Below, one piece after another: positions 33,201 through 46,100 of a DNA stretch of 64,000 nt. The position numbers were made by a program, and so were the translations under genes. Each line of letters starts with the position of its first letter. Positions within the stretch are counted from its first letter, which is position 1. Source of the DNA: Piezodorus guildinii. Lineage: Eukaryota > Arthropoda > Insecta > Hemiptera > Pentatomidae. The notes under the pieces were generated by a model. The model saw nothing but the letters and a program-made list of their open reading frames with translations. It had not been told where the DNA came from and made no database searches. The DNA lies in contig CM041292.1 of the NCBI GenBank assembly GCA_023052935.1, forward strand, positions 203,135,799 through 203,199,798, read 5' to 3'.

Positions 33201-33299
33201 ATACCTTGAAATAGGTATATTCTGATAATTTTTTAAAAAATAATGATGTACTTTTTTTTTATTTTTGGATTATTTATTAGAACATAATCTTTATCTTCA

Positions 33300-33540
33300 G
33301 GGGGAGGTCACTAGTGGTTTAGTGGCTAGCATAACAGTCTTATATACACCAGGTTGCGGATTCAAACCGAAAGGTTTTTTAAGGGTAGGAAAAAATATTC
33401 TTGGATATCTCGTCCTTCGGAAGGGATGTAATGATCCCTATCCTAATTAAACCTGGGGGATGTTAGATGGTGGTCTCGACCTGTAGGATGTCAGTTACTC
33501 GTTAAAGATCCCTGTGCAAATTAAACCTATATATAGCTTT
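33300..33540 (+). mobile_element. SINE-1 copy with rearranged body
   Basis: Head GGTCACTAGTGGTTTAGTGG...GCTAGCATAACAGTC with B box GGTTGCGGATTCAAACCG, then CCTTCGGAAGGGATG and duplicated TAATTAAACCTG(G) segments; ACTCGTTAAAGATCCC near 33493. Confidence 0.65.
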
Positions 33541-33554
33541 TTTTAGTCAAATTC

Positions 33555-34630
33555 ATTTTATACAGTCAATTTAATGAGGTTTTGCTACCAAGAACATAAC
33601 ATTTTTATTAAATCTTGTTGTTTATCCATTTAACGTCACTTTATGTTACTGTGCTTAATCCGACGGTGCAGCGGGAGTCTTGAGTTTTGCTTATCCAGGT
33701 TTACTTAAGATAAGGATCTTATACCAGTTCCAAGAAGGCTGTTATGCTAGCCACTACTCCACAGGTGACCCTCAATACATTTGAATCTGCCGGGTTTGAC
33801 TTTGGACCTGTGACCTTGGAAAAATTAATCTTTAACAACTTGCTGAATGCATACAGGGTCACCTGTGGAGTAGCGGCTAGCGTAACAGCCTCTTTTGAAG
33901 GACAAAATAACCAAAGATTTTTACTCCCTAATAGCAAATATAGGGCCACCTATATCAGGTATGAACTCGCTATCTAGTGGATAGAAGGCTGTTATGCTAG
34001 CCACTGCACCACAGGTGACCCTCGATACATTCAACAAAGTGTTTGAATCTGCCCGGTTCGAACCCGTGACCTTGGAGATATAAGTCCTTAACACATTTTA
34101 GAATGCATAAAGGTTCACCTGTGGAGTAGTGGCTAGCATAACAGCCTTCTATGCTTAAGGTTGCAAGTTCAAAACCAGCAGATGGCCCTATATTTGCTTT
34201 TAGGGAGTAAAAATCCTTGGTTATTTCATCCTTTAAAAGAGGCTGTTATGCTAGCCACTTCTCCACAGGTGACCCTGGATACATTCAGAAAGGTGTTAAA
34301 GATTAATATGCCCAAGATCACGGGTTCGAACCGGGCAGATTCAAACACTTTGTTGAATGTATCGAGGGTCACCTGTGGAGTAGTGGCTAGCATGACAGCC
34401 TTCTTTGCTTAAGGTCGCAAGTCCAAAATCAGCAGATGGCCCCATATTTGTGCACCACAGGTGTCTCTTAAAAGATTTAAAAAGTGGAACTGGTATAAGA
34501 TCCTTATCTTAAGTAAACCTGGATAGGCAAAACTTAAGACTCCCGCTGCACCGTCGGATTAAGCACAGTAACATAAAGTGACGTTAAATGGATAAACAAC
34601 AAAACCTCATTAAATTGACTGTATAAAATG
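33555..34630. repeat. Palindromic SINE-1-derived compound repeat
   Basis: The outer arms are inverted: 33558-33585 with 34599-34628 and 33620-33730 with 34488-34605 (SINE-1 tail and body, for example GACGGTGCAGCGGGAGTC against its complement). Between them are at least six alternating forward and reverse tRNA-like heads: minus at about 33735-33775, plus at 33855-33895, minus at 33985-34025, plus at 34112-34150, minus at 34240-34275, plus at 34365-34405. Each has the GGGTCACCTGTGGAGTAG A-box region. No coding potential. Confidence 0.7.
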
Positions 34631-34639
34631 GGTACAAGA

Positions 34640-34728
34640 AATTATGAATTTGATTGAAAAAAATATGAATTTGACAGAAAATATTATGAATTTGACTGAA
34701 AAAATTATGAATTTGACTGAAAAAAGCT
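34640..34728. repeat. Short tandem repeat, ~22-bp unit, ~4 copies
   Basis: Four successive variants of ATGAATTTGACTGAAAAAAT. The unit resembles the start of the adjacent palindrome arm (AATTCATTTTATAC at 33550). Confidence 0.8.
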
Positions 34729-34813
34729 ATAAGTAAAATTTAGGACTGCCAGCGTAGCTTCGTATGATCTGCTAAGATAGCTTAGAGGTTACATCAAATA
34801 AATAAACAAAATT

Positions 34814-34847
34814 GTTCTGACAAGGCCATCACGCTCAAAACGTTGTT
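34814..34847 (+). ncRNA. Decayed hammerhead-like motif, family V
   Basis: CTGACAA-GGCC[ATCACG]CTC-AAAACGTTG has the layout of the other motifs but G8 is A (core CUGACAA), stem II no longer pairs fully and GAAA is AAAA. If it is a real descendant it is dead. Supported only by resemblance. Confidence 0.35.
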
Positions 34848-34933
34848 AATCCCTCTTTTTTCAGACAATAACTTTATTTCGTAATGTTTTGTCCAATATC
34901 TACCCAAACAATGTTAGTCCAAAAGTAAATAAT

Positions 34934-34935
<2 letters not shown>

Positions 34936-34990
<55 letters not shown>
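34936..34990. repeat. Poly(T) run
   Basis: About 55 consecutive T residues shortly before the satellite array, possibly a retrotransposon tail on the minus strand. Frames across it are artefacts. Confidence 0.95.
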
Positions 34991-35156
34991 CTTACCCTCT
35001 GGTTTTATTTTCGAACAAAATACAAATACAAATATAATATGTATAGCTGTCTGATTTGTCCTTCTGTTACCCGGAGGTATTCTAAAGAGGATTGCTATAT
35101 GCGCTGGATGCACTAGTAATCTTTCAAGGGCTTCTTCTAAGGATAAATAAAGGCTT

Positions 35157-38100
35157 AGAAGAGAGTTTCTATATTAAAAAGTGTCCTTTTTAGTGTGGTA
35201 ATCCTAGTTACCATTGATTTATTTCGGTTCGTATCCTTTTAAAAGGAGAATCGAGTCAAAAATGGAGGTTCTCTTCCATTTTGAATCGTATCCTGGTTAC
35301 AATAAATGTCAATTGTTATGAATCCTTTCAACGAGAATGGCGACTTTAAAATAGAATAAAAAAAAAATAATAAAACAGTCCTTAAAATATGAAAATCGGG
35401 CATATCCTTTGAAATAGCAAATTAGTCCTTTTCGGGCGTAACCCACCACACCCACCCTAATATAGACAGTTAGACTTAAGTTATTTTCGGACAGCTTCTT
35501 GCATCGGGAAGAGAGTTTCTATATTAAAAAGTGTCCTTTTTAGTATGGTAATCCTAGTTACCATTGATTTATTTCGATTCGTATCCTTTTAAAAGGAGAA
35601 TCGAGTCAAAAATGGTGGTTTTCTTCCATTTTGAACCGTATCCTGGTTACAATAAATGTCAATTGTTACAAATCCTTTCAACGAGAATGGCGACTTTAAA
35701 ATAGAATAAAAAAAAAATAATAAAACAGTCCTTAAAATATGAAAATCGGGCATATCCTTTGAAATAGCAAATTAGTCCTTTTCGGGCGTAACCCACCACA
35801 CCCACCCTAATATAGACAGTTAGACTTAAGTTATTTCGGACAGCTTCTTGCATCGGGAAGAGAGTTTCTATATTAAAAAGTGTCCTTTTTAGTATGGTAA
35901 TCCTAGTTACCATTGATTTATTTCGGTTCGTATCCTTTTAAAAGGAGAATCGAGTCAAAAATGGAGGTTCTCTTCCATTTTGAATCGTATCCTGGTTACA
36001 ATAAATGTCAATTGTTATGAATCCTTTCAACGAGAATGGCGACTTTAAAATAGAATAAAAAAAAAATAATAAAACAGTCCTTAAAATATGAAAATCGGGC
36101 ATATCCTTTGAAATAGCAAATTAGTCCTTTTCGGGCGTAACCCACCACACCCACCCTAATATAGACAGTTAGACTTAAGTTATTTCGGACAGCTTCTTGC
36201 ATCGGGAAGAGAGTTTCTATATTAAAAAGTGTCCTTTTTAGTATGGTAATCCTAGTTACCATTGATTTATTTCGATTCGTATCCTTTTAAAAGGAGAATC
36301 GAGTCAAAAATGGAGGTTCTCTTCCATTTTGAATCGTATCCTGGTTACAATAAATGTCAATTGTTATGAATCCTTTCAACGAGAATGGCGACTTTAAAAT
36401 AGAATAAAAAAAAAATAATAAAACAGTCCTTAAAATATGAAAATCGGGCATATCCTTTGAAATAGCAAATTAGTCCTTTTCGGGCGTAAACCACCACACC
36501 CACCCTAATATAGACAGTTAGACTTAAGTTATTTCGGACAGCTTCTTGCATCGGGAAGAGAGTTTCTATATTAAAAAGTGTCCTTTTTAGTATGGTAATC
36601 CTAGTTACCATTGATTTATTTCGGTTCGTATCCTTTTAAAAGGAGAATCGAGTCAAAAATGGAGGTTCTCTTCCATTTTGAATCGTATCCTGGTTACAAT
36701 AAATGTCAATTGTTATGAATCCTTTCAACGAGAATGGCGACTTTAAAATAGAATAAAAAAAAAATAATAAAACAGTCCTTAAAATATGAAAATCGGGCAT
36801 ATCCTTTGAAATAGCAAATTAGTCCTTTTCGGGCGTAACCCACCACACCCACCCTAATATAGACAGTTAGACTTAAGTTATTTCGGACAGCTTCTTGCAT
36901 CGGGAAGAGAGTTTCTATATTAAAAAGTGTCCTTTTTAGTATGGTAATCCTAGTTACCATTGATTTATTTCGATTCGTATCCTTTTAAAAGGAGAATCGA
37001 GTCAAAAATGGAGGTTCTCTTCCATTTTGAATCGTATCCTGGTTACAATAAATGTCAATTGTTATGAATCCTTTCAACGAGAATGGCGACTTTAAAATAG
37101 AATAAAAAAAAAATAATAAAACAGTCCTTAAAATATGAAAATCGGGCATATCCTTTGAAATAGCAAATTAGTCCTTTTCGGGCGTAACCCACCACACCCA
37201 CCCTAATATAGACAGTTAGACTTAAGTTATTTCGGACAGCTTCTTGCATCGGGAAGAGAGTTTCTATATTAAAAAGTGTCCTTTTTAGTATGGTAATCCT
37301 AGTTACCATTGATTTATTTCGGTTCGTATCCTTTTAAAAGGAGAATCGAGTCAAAAATGGAGGTTCTCTTCCATTTTGAATCGTATCCTGGTTACAATAA
37401 ATGTCAATTGTTATGAATCCTTTCAACGAGAATGGCGACTTTAAAATAGAATAAAAAAAAAATAATAAAACAGTCCTTAAAATATGAAAATCGGGCATAT
37501 CCTTTGAAATAGCAAATTAGTCCTTTTCGGGCGTAACCCACCACACCCACCCTAATATAGACAGTTAGACTTAAGTTATTTCGGACAGCTTCTTGCATCG
37601 GGAAGAGAGTTTCTATATTAAAAAGTGTCCTTTTTAGTATGGTAATCCTAGTTACCATTGATTTATTTCGATTCGTATCCTTTTAAAAGGAGAATCGAGT
37701 CAAAAATGGAGGTTCTCTTCCATTTTGAATCGTATCCTGGTTACAATAAATGTCAATTGTTAAGAATCCTTTCAACGAGAATGGCGACTTTAACTTAGAA
37801 TGAAAAAAAAAAAAATTTAAAACAGTCCTTAAAATATGAAAATCGGGCATATCCTTTAAAATAGTAAATTAGTCCTTTTCGGGCGTAACCCACCTCACCC
37901 ACCCTAATATAGACAGTTAGACTTAAGTTATTTCGGACAGCTTCTTGCATCGGGAAGAGAGTTTCTATATTAAAAAGTGTCCTTTTTATTGTGGTAATCC
38001 TAGTTACCAGTGATTTATTTCGATTCGAATCCTTTTAAAAGGAGAATCGACTCAAAAATGGAGGTTCTCTTCCATTTTGAATCGTATCCTGGTTACAATA

Positions 38101-40331
38101 AATGTCAATTGTTATGAATCCTTTCAACGAGAATGGCGACTTTAAAATAGAATAAAAAAAAAATAATAAAACAGTCCTTAAAATATGAAAATCGGGCATA
38201 TCCTTTGAAATAGCAAATTAGTCCTTTTCGGGCGTAACCCACCACACCCACCCTAATATAGACAGTTAGACTTAAGTTATTTCGGACAGCTTCTTGCATC
38301 GGGAAGAGAGTTTCTATATTAAAAAGTGTCCTTTTTAGTATGGTAATCCTAGTTACCATTGATTTATTTCGGTTCGTATCCTTTTAAAAGGAGAATCGAG
38401 TCAAAAATGGAGGTTCTCTTCCATTTTGAATCGTATCCTGGTTACAATAAATGTCAATTGTTATGAATCCTTTCAACGAGAATGGCGACTTTAAATAGAA
38501 TAAAAAAAAAAATAATAAAACAGTCCTTAAAATATGAAAATCGGGCATATCCTTTGAAATAGCAAATTAGTCCTTTTCGGGCGTAACCCACCACACCCAC
38601 CCTAATATAGACAGTTAGACTTAAGTTATTTCGGACAGCTTCTTGCATCGGGAAGAGAGTTTCTATATTAAAAAGTGTCCTTTTTAGTATGGTAATCCTA
38701 GTTACCATTGATTTATTTCGGTTCGTATCCTTTTAAAAGGAGAATCGAGTCAAAAATGGAGGTTCTCTTCCATTTTGAATCGTATCCTGGTTACAATAAA
38801 TGTCAATTGTTATGAATCCTTTCAACGAGAATGGCGACTTTAAAATAGAATAAAAAAAAAATAATAAAACAGTCCTTAAAATATGAAAATCGGGCATATC
38901 CTTTGAAATAGCAAATTAGTCCTTTTCGGGCGTAACCACCACACCCACCCTAATATAGACAGTTAGACTTAAGTTATTTCGGACAGCTTCTTGCATCGGG
39001 AAGAGAGTTTCTATATTAAAAAGTGTCCTTTTTAGTATGGTAATCCTAGTTACCATTGATTTATTTCGATTCGTATCCTTTTAAAAGGAGAATCGAGTCA
39101 AAAATGGAGGTTCTCTTCCATTTTGAATCGTATCCTGGTTACAATAAATGTCAATTGTTATGAATCCTTTCAACGAGAATGGCGACTTTAACTTAGAATG
39201 AAAAAATTTAAAAATTAAAACAGTCCTTAAAATATGAAAATCGGGCATATCCTTTGAAATAGCAAATTAGTCCTTTTCGGGCGTAACCCACCTCACCCAC
39301 CCTAATATAGACAGTTAGACTTAAGTTATTTCGGACAGCTTCTTGCATCGGGAAGAGAGTTTCTATATTAAAAAGTGTCCTTTATAGTGTGGTAATCCTA
39401 GTTACCAGTGATTTATTTCGATTCGTATCCTTTTAAAAGGAGAATCGAGTCAAAAATGGTGGTTCTCTTCCATTTTGAACCTTATCCTGGTTACAACAAA
39501 AGTCAATTGTTAAGAATCCTTTCAACGAGAATGGCGACTTTAAAATAGAATAAAAAAAAAATAATAAAACAGTCCTTAAAATATGAAAATCGGGCATATC
39601 CTTTGAAATAGCAAATTAGTCCTTTTCGGGCGTAACCCACCACATCCACCCTAATATAGACAGTTAGACTTAAGTTATTTCGGACAGCTTCTTGCATCGG
39701 GAAGAGAGTTTCTATATTAAAAAGTGTCCTTTTTAGTATGGTAATCCTAGTTACCATTGATTTATTTCGGTTCGTATCCTTTTAAAAGGAGAATCGAGTC
39801 AAAAATGGAGGTTCTCTTCCATTTTGAATCGTATCCTGGTTACAATAAATGTCAATTGTTATGAATCCTTTCAACGAGAATGGCGACTTTAACTTAGAAT
39901 GAAAAAATTTAAAAATTAAAACAGTCCTTAAAATATGAAAATCGGGCATATCCTTTGAAATAGCAAATTAGTCCTTTTCGGGCGTAACCCACCTCACCCA
40001 CCCTAATATAGACAGTTAGACTTAAGTTATTTCGGACAGCTTCTTGCATCGGGAAGAGAGTTTCTATATTAAAAAGTGTCCTTTATAGTGTGGTAATCCT
40101 AGTTACCAGTGATTTATTTCGATTCGTATCCTTTTAAAAGGAGAATCGAGTCAAAAATGGTGGTTCTCTTCCATTTTGAACCTTATCCTGGTTACAACAA
40201 AAGTCAATTGTTAAGAATCCTTTCAACGAGAATGGCGACTTTAAAATAGAATAAAAAAAAAATAATAAAACAGTCCTTAAAATATGAAAATCGGGCATAT
40301 CCTTTGAAATAGCAAATTAGTCCTTTTCGGG
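35157..40331 (-). repeat. Satellite segment 1, mainly 349-bp subtype
   Basis: Roughly 15 monomers in one orientation. Monomers from 35659 to 37658 recur at exactly 349 bp with nearly no differences. A 352-bp-type monomer lies around 37760-38100, and from about 39150 a two-monomer unit of 701 bp repeats (GGCGAC at 39181 and 39882). Confidence 0.9.
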
Positions 40332-42593
40332 AATTACGCCCGAAAAGGACTAATTTACTATTTCAAAGGATATGACCGATTTTCATATTTTAAGGACTGT
40401 TTTAATTTTTTTTTTTTTTTTTCATTCTAAGTTAAAGTCGCCATTCTCGTTGAAAGGATTCTTAACAATTGACATTTACTGTAACCAGGATACGGTTCAA
40501 AATGGAAGAGAACCTCCATTTTTGACTCGATTCTCCTTTTAAAAGGATACGAATCGAAATAAATCAAAATTAGTCCTTTTCGGGCGTATATTAGGGTGGG
40601 TGAGGTGGGTTACGCCCGAAAAGGACTAATTTGCTATTTCAAAGGATATGCCCGATTTTCATATTTTAAGGACTGTTTTAATTTTTAAATTTTTTCATTC
40701 TAAGTTAAAGTCGCCATTCTCGTTGAAAGGATTCATAACAATTGACATTTATTGTAACCAGGATACGATTCAAAATGGAAGAGAACCTCCATTTTTGACT
40801 CGATTCTCCTTTTAAAAGGATACGAACCGAAATAAATCAATGGTAACTAGGATTACCATACTAAAAAGGACACTTTTTAATATAGAAACTCTCTTCCCGA
40901 TGCAAGAAGCTGTCCGAAATAACTTAAGTCTAACTGTCTATATTAGGGTGGGTGTGGTGGGTTACGCCCGAAAAGGACTAATTTGCTATTTCAAAGGATA
41001 TGCCCGATTTTCATATTTTAAGGACTGTTTTATTATTTTTTTTTTATTCTATTTTAAAGTCGCCATTCTCGTTGAAAGGATTCTTAACAATTGACTTTTG
41101 TTGTAACCAGGATAAGGTTCAAAATGGAAGAGAACCACCATTTTTGACTCGATTCTCCTTTTAAAAGGATACGAATCGAAATAAATCACTGGTAACTAGG
41201 ATTACCACACTATAAAGGACACTTTTTAATATAGAAACTCTCTTCCCGATGCAAGAAGCTGTCCGAAATAACTTAAGTCTAACTGTCTATATTAGGGTGG
41301 GTGAGGTGGGTTACGCCCGAAAAGGACTAATTTGCTATTTCAAAGGATATGCCCGATTTTCATATTTTAAGGACTGTTTTAATTTTTAAATTTTTTCATT
41401 CTAAGTTAAAGTCGCCATTCTCGTTGAAAGGATTCATAACAATTGACATTTATTGTAACCAGGATACGATTCAAAATGGAAGAGAACCTCCATTTTTGAC
41501 TCGATTCTCCTTTTAAAAGGATACGAATCGAAATAAATCAATGGTAACTAGGATTACCATACTAAAAAGGACACTTTTTAATATAGAAACTCTCTTCCCG
41601 ATGCAAGAAGCTGTCCGAAATAACTTAAGTCTAACTGTCTATATTAGGGTGGGTGTGGTGGGTTACGCCCGAAAAGGACTAATTTGCTATTTCAAAGGAT
41701 ATGCCCGATTTTCATATTTTAAGGACTGTTTTATTATTTTTTTTTTATTCTATTTTAAAGTCGCCATTCTCGTTGAAAGGATTCATAACAATTGACATTT
41801 ATTGTAACCAGGATACGATTCAAAATGGAAGAGAACCTCCATTTTTGACTCGATTCTCCTTTTAAAAGGATACGAATCGAAATAAATCAATGGTAACTAG
41901 GATTACCATACTAAAAAGGACACTTTTTAATATAGAAACTCTCTTCCCGATGCAAGAAGCTGTCCGAAATAACTTAAGTCTAACTGTCTATATTAGGGTG
42001 GGTGTGGTGGGTTACGCCCGAAAAGGACTAATTTGCTATTTCAAAGGATATGCCCGATTTTCATATTTTAAGGACTGTTTTATTATTTTTTTTTTATTCT
42101 ATTTTAAAGTCGCCATTCTCGTTGAAAGGATTCATAACAATTGACATTTATTGTAACCAGGATACGATTCAAAATGGAAGAGAACCTCCATTTTTGACTC
42201 GATTCTCCTTTTAAAAGGATACGAATCGAAATAAATCAATGGTAACTAGGATTACCATACTAAAAAGGACTCTTTTTAATATAGAAACTCTCTTCCCGAT
42301 GCAAGAAGCTGTCCGAAATAACTTAAGTCTAACTGTCTATATTAGGGTGGGTGAGGTGGGTTACGCCCGAAAAGGACTAATTTACTATTTCAAAGGATAT
42401 GACCGATTTTCATATTTTAAGGACTGTTTTAATTTTTTTTTTTTTTTTTCATTCTAAGTTAAAGTCGCCATTCTCGTTGAAAGGATTCTTAACAATTGAC
42501 ATTTACTGTAACCAGGATACGGTTCAAAATGGAAGAGAACCTCCATTTTTGACTCGATTCTCCTTTTAAAAGGATACGAATCGAAATAAATCA
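40332..42593 (+). repeat. Satellite segment 2, inverted, mirrors segment 1
   Basis: Opposite orientation. From about 40600 to 42490 monomer order and subtypes mirror 38105-39990 about a centre at 40298.5; positions of equivalent sites sum to 80597-80598. It starts with a 250-bp piece (40338-40580) identical to 42365-42605 including the rare ATGACCGAT variant, followed by a ~20-bp re-inverted scrap at 40569-40588. Confidence 0.85.
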
Positions 42594-43176
42594 AAATTAG
42601 TCCTTTTCGGGCGTAACCCACCTCACCCACCCTAATATAGACAGTTAGACTTAAGTTATTTCAACGAAATTTTGACTTATGTATGTTCGTGACCGTATCC
42701 TCGTTACGACAAAAGACAATTGTTAAGAATCCTTTCAACGAGAATGGCGACTTTAATTTAGAATGAAAAAAAAACAAAAATTAAAACAGTCCTTAAAATA
42801 TGAAAATCGGGCATATCCTTTGAAATAGTAAATTAGTCCTTTTCGGGCGTAACCCACCTCACCCACCCTAATATAGACAGTTAGACTTAAGTTATTTCGG
42901 ACAGCTTCTTGCATCGGGAAGAGAGTTTCTATATTAAAAAGTGTCCTTTTTAGTATGGTAATCCTAGTTACTAGTGATTTATTTCGATTCGTATCCTTTT
43001 AAAAGGAGAATCGAGTCAAAAATGGAGGTTTTCTTCCATTTTGAACCGTATCCTGGTTACAATAAATGTCAATTGTTAAGAATCCTTTCAACGAGAATGG
43101 CGACTTTAATTTAGAATGAAAAAAAAACAAAAATTAAAACAGTCCTTAAAATATGAAAATCGGGCATATCCTTTCA
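42594..43176 (-). repeat. Satellite segment 3
   Basis: About 1.7 monomers in the original orientation. One monomer carries a unique replacement (AACGAAATTTTGACTTATG, 42663-42681 and onward) that is not part of the standard monomer. It ends by a switch at ATCCTTT|CAACGCCCG. Confidence 0.8.
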
Positions 43177-46100
43177 ACGCCCGAAAAGGACTAATTTACT
43201 ATTTCAAAGGATATGCCCGATTTTCATATTTTAAGGACTGTTTTAATTTTTGTTTTTTTCATTCTAAGTTAAAGTCGCCATTCTCGTTGAAAGGATTCTT
43301 AACAATTGACATTTATTGTAACCAGGATACGATTCAAAATGGAAGAGAACCACCATTTTTGACTCGATTCTCCTTTTAAAAAGGATACGGATCGAAATAA
43401 TTCACTGGTAACTAGGATTACCATACTAAAAAGGACACTTTTTAATATAGAAACTCTCTTCCCGATGCAAGAAGCTGTCCGAAATAACTTAAGTCTAACT
43501 GTCTATATTAGGGTGGGTGAGGTGGGTTACGCCCGAAAAGGACTAATTTACTATTTCAAAGGATATGCCCGATTTTCATATTTTAAGGACTGTTTTAATT
43601 TTTGTTTTTTTCATTCTAAGTTAAAGTCGCCATTCTCGTTGAAAGGATTCTTAACAATTGACATTTATTGTAACCAGGATACGATTCAAAATGGAAGAGA
43701 ACCACCATTTTTGACTCGATTCTCCTTTTAAAAAGGATACGGATCGAAATAATTCACTGGTAACTAGGATTACCATACTAAAAAGGACACTTTTTAATAT
43801 AGAAACTCTCTTCCCGATGCAAGAAGCTGTCCGAAATAACTTAAGTCTAACTGTCTATATTAGGGTGGGTGAGGTGGGTTACGCCCGAAAAGGACTAATT
43901 TACTATTTCAAAGGATATGCCCGATTTTCATATTTTAAGGACTGTTTTAATTTTTGTTTTTTTCATTCTAAGTTAAAGTCGCCATTCTCGTTGAAAGGAT
44001 TCTTAACAATTGACATTTATTGTAACCAGGATACGATTCAAAATGGAAGAGAACCACCATTTTTGACTCGATTCTCCTTTTAAAAAGGATACGGATCGAA
44101 ATAATTCACTGGTAACTAGGATTACCATACTAAAAAGGACACTTTTTAATATAGAAACTCTCTTCCCGATGCAAGAAGCTGTCCGAAATAACTTAAGTCT
44201 AACTGTCTATATTAGGGTGGGTGAGGTGGGTTACGCCCGAAAAGGACTAATTTACTATTTCAAAGGATATGCCCGATTTTCATATTTTAAGGACTGTTTT
44301 AATTTTTGTTTTTTTCATTCTAAGTTAAAGTCGCCATTCTCGTTGAAAGGATTCTTAACAATTGACATTTATTGTAACCAGGATACGATTCAAAATGGAA
44401 GAGAACCACCATTTTTGACTCGATTCTCCTTTTAAAAGGATACGAATCGAAATAAATCACTGGTAACTAGGATTACCACAATAAAAAGGACACTTTTTAA
44501 TATAGAAACTCTCTTCCCGATGCAAGAACCTGTCCGAAATAACTTAAGTCTAACTGTCTATATTAGGGTGGGTGAGGTGGGTTACGCCCGAAAAGGACTA
44601 ATTTACTATTTTAAAGGATATGCCCGATTTTCATATTTTAAGGACTGTTTTAAATTTTTTTTTTTTTCATTCTAAGTTAAAGTCGCCATTCTCGTTGAAA
44701 GGATTCTTAACAATTGACATTTATTGTAACCAGGATACGGTTCAAAATGGAAGAGAACCTCCATTTTTGAGTCGATTCTCCTTTTAAAAGGATACGAATC
44801 GAAATAAATCACTGGTAACTAGGATTACCACAATAAAAAGGACACTTTTTAATATAGAAACTCTCTTCCCGATGCAAGAACCTGTCCGAAATAACTTAAG
44901 TCTAACTGTCTATATTAGGGTGGGTGAGGTGGGTTACGCCCGAAAAGGACTAATTTACTATTTTAAAGGATATGCCCGATTTTCATATTTTAAGGACTGT
45001 TTTAAATTTTTTTTTTTTTCATTCTAAGTTAAAGTCGCCATTCTCGTTGAAAGGATTCTTAACAATTGACATTTATTGTAACCAGGATACGGTTCAAAAT
45101 GGAAGAGAACCTCCATTTTTGAGTCGATTCTCCTTTTAAAAGGATACGAATCGAAATAAATCACTGGTAACTAGGATTACCACAATAAAAAGGACACTTT
45201 TTAATATAGAAACTCTCTTCCCGATGCAAGAAGCTGTCCGAAATAACTTAAGTCTAACTGTCTATATTAGGGTGGGTGAGGTGGGTTACGCCCGAAAAGG
45301 ACTAATTTACTATTTTAAAGGATATGCCCGATTTTCATATTTTAAGGACTGTTTTAAATTTTTTTTTTTTTCATTCTAAGTTAAAGTCGCCATTCTCGTT
45401 GAAAGGATTCTTAACAATTGACATTTATTGTAACCAGGATACGGTTCAAAATGGAAGAGAACCTCCATTTTTGAGTCGATTCTCCTTTTAAAAGGATTCG
45501 AATCGAAATAAATCACTGGTAACTAGGATTACCACAATAAAAAGGACACTTTTTAATATAGAAACTCTCTTCCCGATGCAAGAAGCTGTCCGAAATAACT
45601 TAAGTCTAACTGTCTATATTAGGGTGGGTGAGGTGGGTTACGCCCGAAAAGGACTAATTTACTATTTTAAAGGATATGCCCGATTTTCATATTTTAAGGA
45701 CTGTTTTAAATTTTTTTTTTTTTCATTCTAAGTTAAAGTCGCCATTCTCGTTGAAAGGATTCTTAACAATTGACATTTATTGTAACCAGGATACGGTTCA
45801 AAATGGAAGAGAACCTCCATTTTTGAGTCGATTCTCCTTTTAAAAGGATACGAATCGAAATAAATCACTGGTAACTAGGATTACCACAATAAAAAGGACA
45901 CTTTTTAATATAGAAACTCTCTTCCCGATGCAAGAAGCTGTCCGAAATAACTTAAGTCTAACTGTCTATATTAGGGTGGGTGAGGTGGGTTACGCCCGAA
46001 AAGGACTAATTTACTATTTTAAAGGATATGCCCGATTTTCATATTTTAAGGACTGTTTTAAATTTTTTTTTTTTTTCATTCTAAGTTAAAGTCGCCATTC

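Noticed and set aside
35659..42457. Repeated ~84-codon frames in the satellite monomers as a protein family
   Set aside because: They follow the monomer exactly, run through the homopolymer tract, are lost in many monomers through single changes, and resemble no known protein.
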